Made by a program: the position numbers and the translations under genes. Shown piece after piece: positions 15,399-18,879 of a stretch of 18,879 nt of DNA (its first letter is position 1; the number at the start of each line of letters is the position of its first letter). The notes under the pieces are model-generated. The model was not told where the DNA came from. It saw only the letters and a list, made by a program, of their open reading frames with translations, and searched no databases. The stretch is from CAYOVG01 sp964407285 (GTDB lineage Bacteria > Desulfobacterota > Syntrophobacteria > Syntrophobacterales > Syntrophobacteraceae): NCBI GenBank assembly GCA_964407285.1, contig CAYOVG010000103.1, positions 1-18,879 of the forward strand, written 5' to 3'.

Positions 15399-17145
15399 GT
15401 GGATTGGAAGAAGAAAATGGAAAGAAAATCGAAAAGAGCGTCCCGCCCGTCCGCCCCCGGTCGAGACTGATCCGTCCCCCGGCGTTTTTCACCAGTTCGT
15501 AAACGATGCTCAGCCCGAGCCCCATCCCCTTTTCCTTCGTCGTGACGAAGGGTTCGAAGATCCTCGCCCGGACATCCGGATCGATGCCCTCCCCGGTGTC
15601 CTCCACATCGATGCGGACTTCCGGCCCGTCGCAATCATGCCCTTCCCCGGAGGAACAACAGACGCGTATGCTCAGGCTCCCCTGCCCCGGCATCGCTTCC
15701 AGCGCGTTTTCGATGACATTCCACAGAACCTGCCGAAACCGGTGCGGGTCCATCATCAGAACCGGTTCGACCAGGAAAAGGGTCTGCACGCTGTGCGACG
15801 AACCGATCACCCCCTGGGCCTTCAGAAGAACGAGTATGTCCTGTATGACGCCGCAGACGGCCACCGGCTCCGGGTTCTCCGGCTTTTGCAGCCCCTTGGA
15901 AAGCCACAGAAAATCACCCACGAGCCCATTGATGCGATGGATCTCCCGGCAGACGATATCCAGGAGCCTGCAATGGAAGGAATTCCCGGAAAGATCTCCC
16001 TGAAGCATCTGTATCGAGCCGCTGATCGCCGCCAGGGGATTTTTGATCTCGTGAGCGATCTCGGCCGCGATCTTGCCCGCAAAAGCGAGTTGCTCCATCC
16101 GCCGCATGTGCCTTTCCATTTCCTTGAGCCTTGTCAGGTCCTGGAAGATTACGATCCACCCGAACGAGCGCCCTTCCCCGTCATCCAGACTGGAGACGGA
16201 ATACCCCAGAGTCAAGGTTTCACCCGAAGGGTGGCGGTAGAAGAACTCCATGCGGTTGAGATACTTCTGCCGTAAGCCGTCCGGAGTCTCCTCGAATCCA
16301 TTCCCGAGATCCAAATCCGGCAGTATTTCCTCGAGATTGCGGCCCTTGATCCGGTCGGCGGAAAGTCCCAGGATCTCCTCGACCGCCCGGTTGAAAAAGA
16401 GCACGCGAAGCCCCGTATCGATGGTGAGCAGACCGCTGCTTATGCTTTGGACGATGTTCTGGTGCAGGACTTCGAGATGATCGAGGTCCTTTTTCTGCTT
16501 CCTGAGGGCCAGGCTGGATCTGTAAAACCCCTCGGCCAGGTGGCCGCTCAAATAGGCCACCAGGTAGAAGACGGCTATGTTCATCAAAAGGCCGTGGAAG
16601 AAAAACGAGCTGCCCTTGAGGGTCTTCAGCACGATAATCCTGTCGGGGACGAGCAGCAGGGGAGAGATTACTCCGAAGTACTGCAAATCCAGCAGCACCC
16701 CGTACGAGAGCGCGCACGCGGACGCGATCCACCAGCCCCCGTTTCGCAGCAGCATCATGGAGGAACTGATGATTACCGGCAGGTAGAGAAAGGAAAAATA
16801 ACTGTCCACTCCCCCTGAAATGAAGATGAGAAACGTCACCGCCCCGGTATCGAACAGGAGCTGTATGTATGCGAACCGTTTGAGATTTCGGGCGTGCTTC
16901 AGGCTCAACCCGGCAATGATGGTGAAGATGAAAAGCGCGCAGCAAAAGAAGTAGAGCGGTTGCAAATGCGCCGCCAGGATATCGGTCTCCCCCCTGCCCT
17001 GAAAGAGCAGAGTGAGAACCAGGAAAAATATCGCCAGAAGCAGCCTGAACAGCAAAAGCGCCTGGAGGTTCCTTCTTAGTGGAAGGCCCTCCATGAACAT
17101 TTCCAGGGACCGAACTCCGGTTGCCCGCGTCGGGGAAGTATCCAT
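15382..17145 (-). CDS. PilS-like membrane sensor histidine kinase
   Basis: This 587-residue two-component sensor has several N-terminal membrane segments between about residues 28 and 200 (for example LLLAIFFLVLTLLF and FLYLPVIISSSMMLL), a short coiled segment, a PAS domain (about 225-340), a HisKA domain with the phospho-accepting H365 in EIAHEIKNPL, and an HATPase domain with the N-box VLWNVIENALEAM (N476/N480), the DTGEGI box and the GLGLSIV box. The start at 17145 (MDTSPTRATG) is preferred because it falls 4 bases after the pilC stop; the longer frame from 17208 would overlap pilC by 58 bases. Its layout and position after pilC match PilS, which with PilR controls pilin transcription, but no pilR follows. 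An NtrB-type role for another regulator is possible. Confidence 0.85.
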   Translation of the reverse strand: MDTSPTRATGVRSLEMFMEGLPLRRNLQALLLFRLLLAIFFLVLTLLFQGRGETDILAAHLQPLYFFCCALFIFTIIAGLSLKHARNLKRFAYIQLLFDTGAVTFLIFISGGVDSYFSFLYLPVIISSSMMLLRNGGWWIASACALSYGVLLDLQYFGVISPLLLVPDRIIVLKTLKGSSFFFHGLLMNIAVFYLVAYLSGHLAEGFYRSSLALRKQKKDLDHLEVLHQNIVQSISSGLLTIDTGLRVLFFNRAVEEILGLSADRIKGRNLEEILPDLDLGNGFEETPDGLRQKYLNRMEFFYRHPSGETLTLGYSVSSLDDGEGRSFGWIVIFQDLTRLKEMERHMRRMEQLAFAGKIAAEIAHEIKNPLAAISGSIQMLQGDLSGNSFHCRLLDIVCREIHRINGLVGDFLWLSKGLQKPENPEPVAVCGVIQDILVLLKAQGVIGSSHSVQTLFLVEPVLMMDPHRFRQVLWNVIENALEAMPGQGSLSIRVCCSSGEGHDCDGPEVRIDVEDTGEGIDPDVRARIFEPFVTTKEKGMGLGLSIVYELVKNAGGRISLDRGRTGGTLFSIFFPFSSSNPLAKTK

Positions 17146-17149
17146 ACGG

Positions 17150-18361
17150 CTACTTGACCGTTTCGCCCATCTGGAAGATCGGCATGTACATGGCGACCAT
17201 GAGACCACCGATGGTGGTCCCCAGGAACAGGATCAGCATGGGTTCGATCAGGGCTTTCATGTTGGCTATGGCGGCATCGACTTCCTCGTCGTAGAAGTCG
17301 GCGATCTTGGTCAGCATGGCGTCGAGAGCGCCGGTGGACTCCCCGACGGAAATCATCTGCGTCACCATGGAAGGGAAAATTCCCGTTTCGGAAAGCGGTT
17401 CGGCAACGGTGCGGCCTTCGGCGATGGCCCCTCGAGCCGTCATGATGCCCTTTTCGATGAGCGTGTTACCGACGGCGGTCGCGACGATATCCAGGCCTTC
17501 CAGGATGGGGATGCCGCTGGAAAGCAAGGTTCCGAGGGTCCGGGTGAACCGGGCGACGGCGACTTTTTTCAGCAGTATCCCAAAGACGGGGAGTCGCAAA
17601 AACAGCCTGTCCGTGATTTCCAGCCCCTTTCTCGTGGCGCGGAGGCGTTTGAACGCTACGAAGAAAGCGATTATGCCGAGGATCATCCAGTGAATGTAGC
17701 TTTGGACGAAATTGCTGAGCGCCATGACGAAAAGCGTAGGCGCGGGAAGGGTCTTTCCGACACTCGAAAACATCTGCGAGAAAACCGGAATGACGAAGAT
17801 CAGGATCACTCCGACCACCAGTATCGCAATACTGATGACTATCGCCGGATAGGTCATGGCGCCTTTGAGTTCCTTTTTCAGCTTGGCGGTCTTTTCGATG
17901 TAGGTGGCGAGGCGGTTGAGGATGACGTCCAGGATGCCGCCCGCCTCGCCAGCGGAGATGAGCGAGACGAACAGGGAGTCGAAAATCTTGGGGTGTCTCC
18001 TGAGAGCGTCGGAGAAGGTGGAGCCCTCCTCCACGTCTCTTTGGATACGGCCGATGACGCGCTTGAAAACCTTCTCTTTTTGCTGGTCTTCCAGGATTTC
18101 GAGGCACTGAATGAGGGGAACGCCGGCGTCGATCATGGTCGCCAGTTGGCGGATAAAGATGACCATGTCCTTATCCTTGACGCCTCCTCCCTGAAGAAAA
18201 GAGATGCTTTCGAGGAGATCCTTGGGCTTCTCCTTCAGGACCTTAATGGTAATGCCCTTACGGACCAACAGTTGTTTCGCCACCACGAGGTTGTCGGCGT
18301 CAATTTCACCGTCCTGCCTGGTCCCTTTGCGATCGGTCCCCTTCCAGATGAAAATCGGCAT
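17150..18361 (-). CDS. pilC: PilC, type IV pilus inner-membrane platform protein
   Basis: This 403-residue GspF/PilC-family protein anchors the assembly and retraction ATPases in the inner membrane. It begins MPIFIWKGTDRKGTRQDGEI, as PilC proteins do, and has two repeated T2SSF cytoplasmic domains (about 66-190 and 270-390) marked by IRQLATMIDAGVPLIQCLEI and FTRTLGTLLSSGIPILEGLD. Membrane segments lie near 167-192, 205-235 and 370-395. Length is typical. The ATG at 18361 has GGAG seven bases upstream. The kinase gene follows within 4 bases, so the two are co-transcribed; pilB and pilT are probably beyond the right edge. Confidence 0.95.
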   Translation of the reverse strand: MPIFIWKGTDRKGTRQDGEIDADNLVVAKQLLVRKGITIKVLKEKPKDLLESISFLQGGGVKDKDMVIFIRQLATMIDAGVPLIQCLEILEDQQKEKVFKRVIGRIQRDVEEGSTFSDALRRHPKIFDSLFVSLISAGEAGGILDVILNRLATYIEKTAKLKKELKGAMTYPAIVISIAILVVGVILIFVIPVFSQMFSSVGKTLPAPTLFVMALSNFVQSYIHWMILGIIAFFVAFKRLRATRKGLEITDRLFLRLPVFGILLKKVAVARFTRTLGTLLSSGIPILEGLDIVATAVGNTLIEKGIMTARGAIAEGRTVAEPLSETGIFPSMVTQMISVGESTGALDAMLTKIADFYDEEVDAAIANMKALIEPMLILFLGTTIGGLMVAMYMPIFQMGETVK

Positions 18362-18602
18362 GTTCTGACTCCAGAGCTTCGAGCTTCGCGTTGCGGGTTA
18401 CGGGTTGCGACTTCGCAATATACCGGCCTTCGGGTTGCGAGTTGCGCGTTCGCAATGCATCCGTTACAGGTTTCGTGTCGAGTGCCACGGGCTTCGGGTT
18501 GCCGGCTTCGCGTTGGGTGTTCGCAATACACCGGGCAACATGATGTTTTCCACGCCTGTGCGGAGGACACAGTACACGTGGCGTTGGGCAACTCCAAAGA
18601 AT
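18362..18602. repeat. Imperfect tandem GGGTTGC / TTCGCAAT repeats upstream of pilC
   Basis: No gene is supported here. Three units each contain CGGGTTGC (18401, 18431, 18495) followed by TTCGCAAT plus a variable five-base tail (18412-18424, 18449-18461, 18520-18532). The spacing is irregular, so it is a degenerate tandem array rather than a CRISPR. Similar GGGTTGC sequence appears in inverse orientation at the right edge (CGCAACCCGCAACCC, 18865-18879). Confidence 0.65.
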
Positions 18603-18659
18603 TAACCTGCCGGATTCCCGGTCCCTTCCGGCTCCTGATTTCAATTCCCCGGCAGGTTA
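18603..18659. repeat. Inverted repeat with 11-bp arms
   Basis: TAACCTGCCGG (18603-18613) and CCGGCAGGTTA (18649-18659) are perfect complements separated by 35 bases. No T-run follows on either side, so it is not an obvious terminator. It might be a regulatory stem or the remains of a small element. Confidence 0.5.
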
Positions 18660-18879
18660 TTTGTTGTGGATTGCCTTGGTTGCGGGTCACCACCCATCGC
18701 AGATTTATGCAATTTCCGTACCGCTCGAAATTGACCTGATTGCCTGAAAAAGTGGGCTGATGAGCCGTTCAGATGAAATAGAGCTTGACGCGAAATCCCG
18801 GATACTTTCTCCGGCCATCACCGAAGATTTTACTTGACACGAAACCCCGGCCCGTGCGATTTTCCGCAACCCGCAACCC
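18660..18879. other. Right-edge noncoding stretch with an 18-bp direct repeat
   Basis: No gene is visible. CTTGACGCGAAATCCCGG (18784-18801) and CTTGACACGAAACCCCGG (18833-18850) match at 16 of 18 positions with a 49-base period. The end of the window reads CGCAACCCGCAACCC, an inverse copy of the GGGTTGC repeats upstream of pilC. Confidence 0.5.

Noticed and set aside
15637..16275. Plus-strand frame of 212 codons within the kinase gene
   Set aside because: It is a shadow of the HATPase and HisKA coding region, with no ribosome-binding site or domain.
17146..17208. Longer N-terminus of the kinase
   Set aside because: The extra 21 residues overlap the pilC end, are rich in serine and arginine without kinase homology, and a start codon lies 4 bases after the pilC stop.
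18401..18540. Possible CRISPR array upstream of pilC
   Set aside because: The repeated units are degenerate, unequal in length, irregularly spaced and share low-complexity GGGTTGC sequence; there are no constant repeats with unique spacers.
17012..18739. 575-codon open frame on the plus strand
   Set aside because: It is antisense to pilC and the end of the kinase gene and continues into repeat sequence; the composition is typical of a shadow frame.

Overview
This 18.9 kb window looks like the chromosome of a Gram-negative bacterium, probably a Desulfobacterota (deltaproteobacterial, Syntrophobacter-like) lineage. That placement is an inference from the GC-rich groES-groEL pair with a CIRCE operator, the pilC plus PilS-like kinase arrangement, and dispersed repeats built on CGTCATTCCCGCG. 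No 16S or other decisive marker is present. Almost every gene is on the minus strand.

Right part (13.1-18.9 kb), housekeeping: reading leftward, a repeat-rich spacer is followed by pilC (type IV pilus inner-membrane platform), a PilS-like membrane histidine kinase, a CIRCE-controlled promoter, groES, groEL and a strong intrinsic terminator. Between that terminator and the next operon lies a 150-bp MITE-like element with 11-bp terminal inverted repeats and a possible 8-bp target duplication.

Centre (4.35-12.7 kb), type III-D CRISPR-Cas effector operon: cas10 (GGDD present, HD nuclease domain absent), a Csm3-like cas7, csx10 (cas5), a small-subunit candidate (cas11), two more Csm3-like cas7 genes, csx19, a fourth divergent RAMP gene, and a 116-codon helical protein of unknown role. 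Genes overlap or are 1-3 bases apart, so they are almost certainly one transcript. No CRISPR array, cas6, cas1 or cas2 is visible, so crRNA must come from elsewhere in the genome.

Left-centre (0.87-4.33 kb), signalling effectors: downstream of the complex lie a large AT-rich gene with a HEPN-type R-x4-H motif, then two paralogous genes of identical layout (N-terminal CARF-like sensor, C-terminal PD-(D/E)xK nuclease fold). The distal copy keeps the ligand-loop motif NLTGGRKSM and the nuclease D...ExK residues. The proximal copy has lost both (SIASSSSVV; ExK changed to MxT) yet remains a full-length open frame. The likely working model is that target RNA binding switches on Cas10 cyclic oligoadenylate synthesis, and the messenger activates the intact CARF nuclease. 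The degenerate twin may be a partner, regulator or decoy. This active/inactive pair is the most interesting feature of the window.

Left edge (1-870): a decayed, frameshifted ISKra4-like transposase, with an IS-terminus-like pair of direct repeats at the extreme left end.
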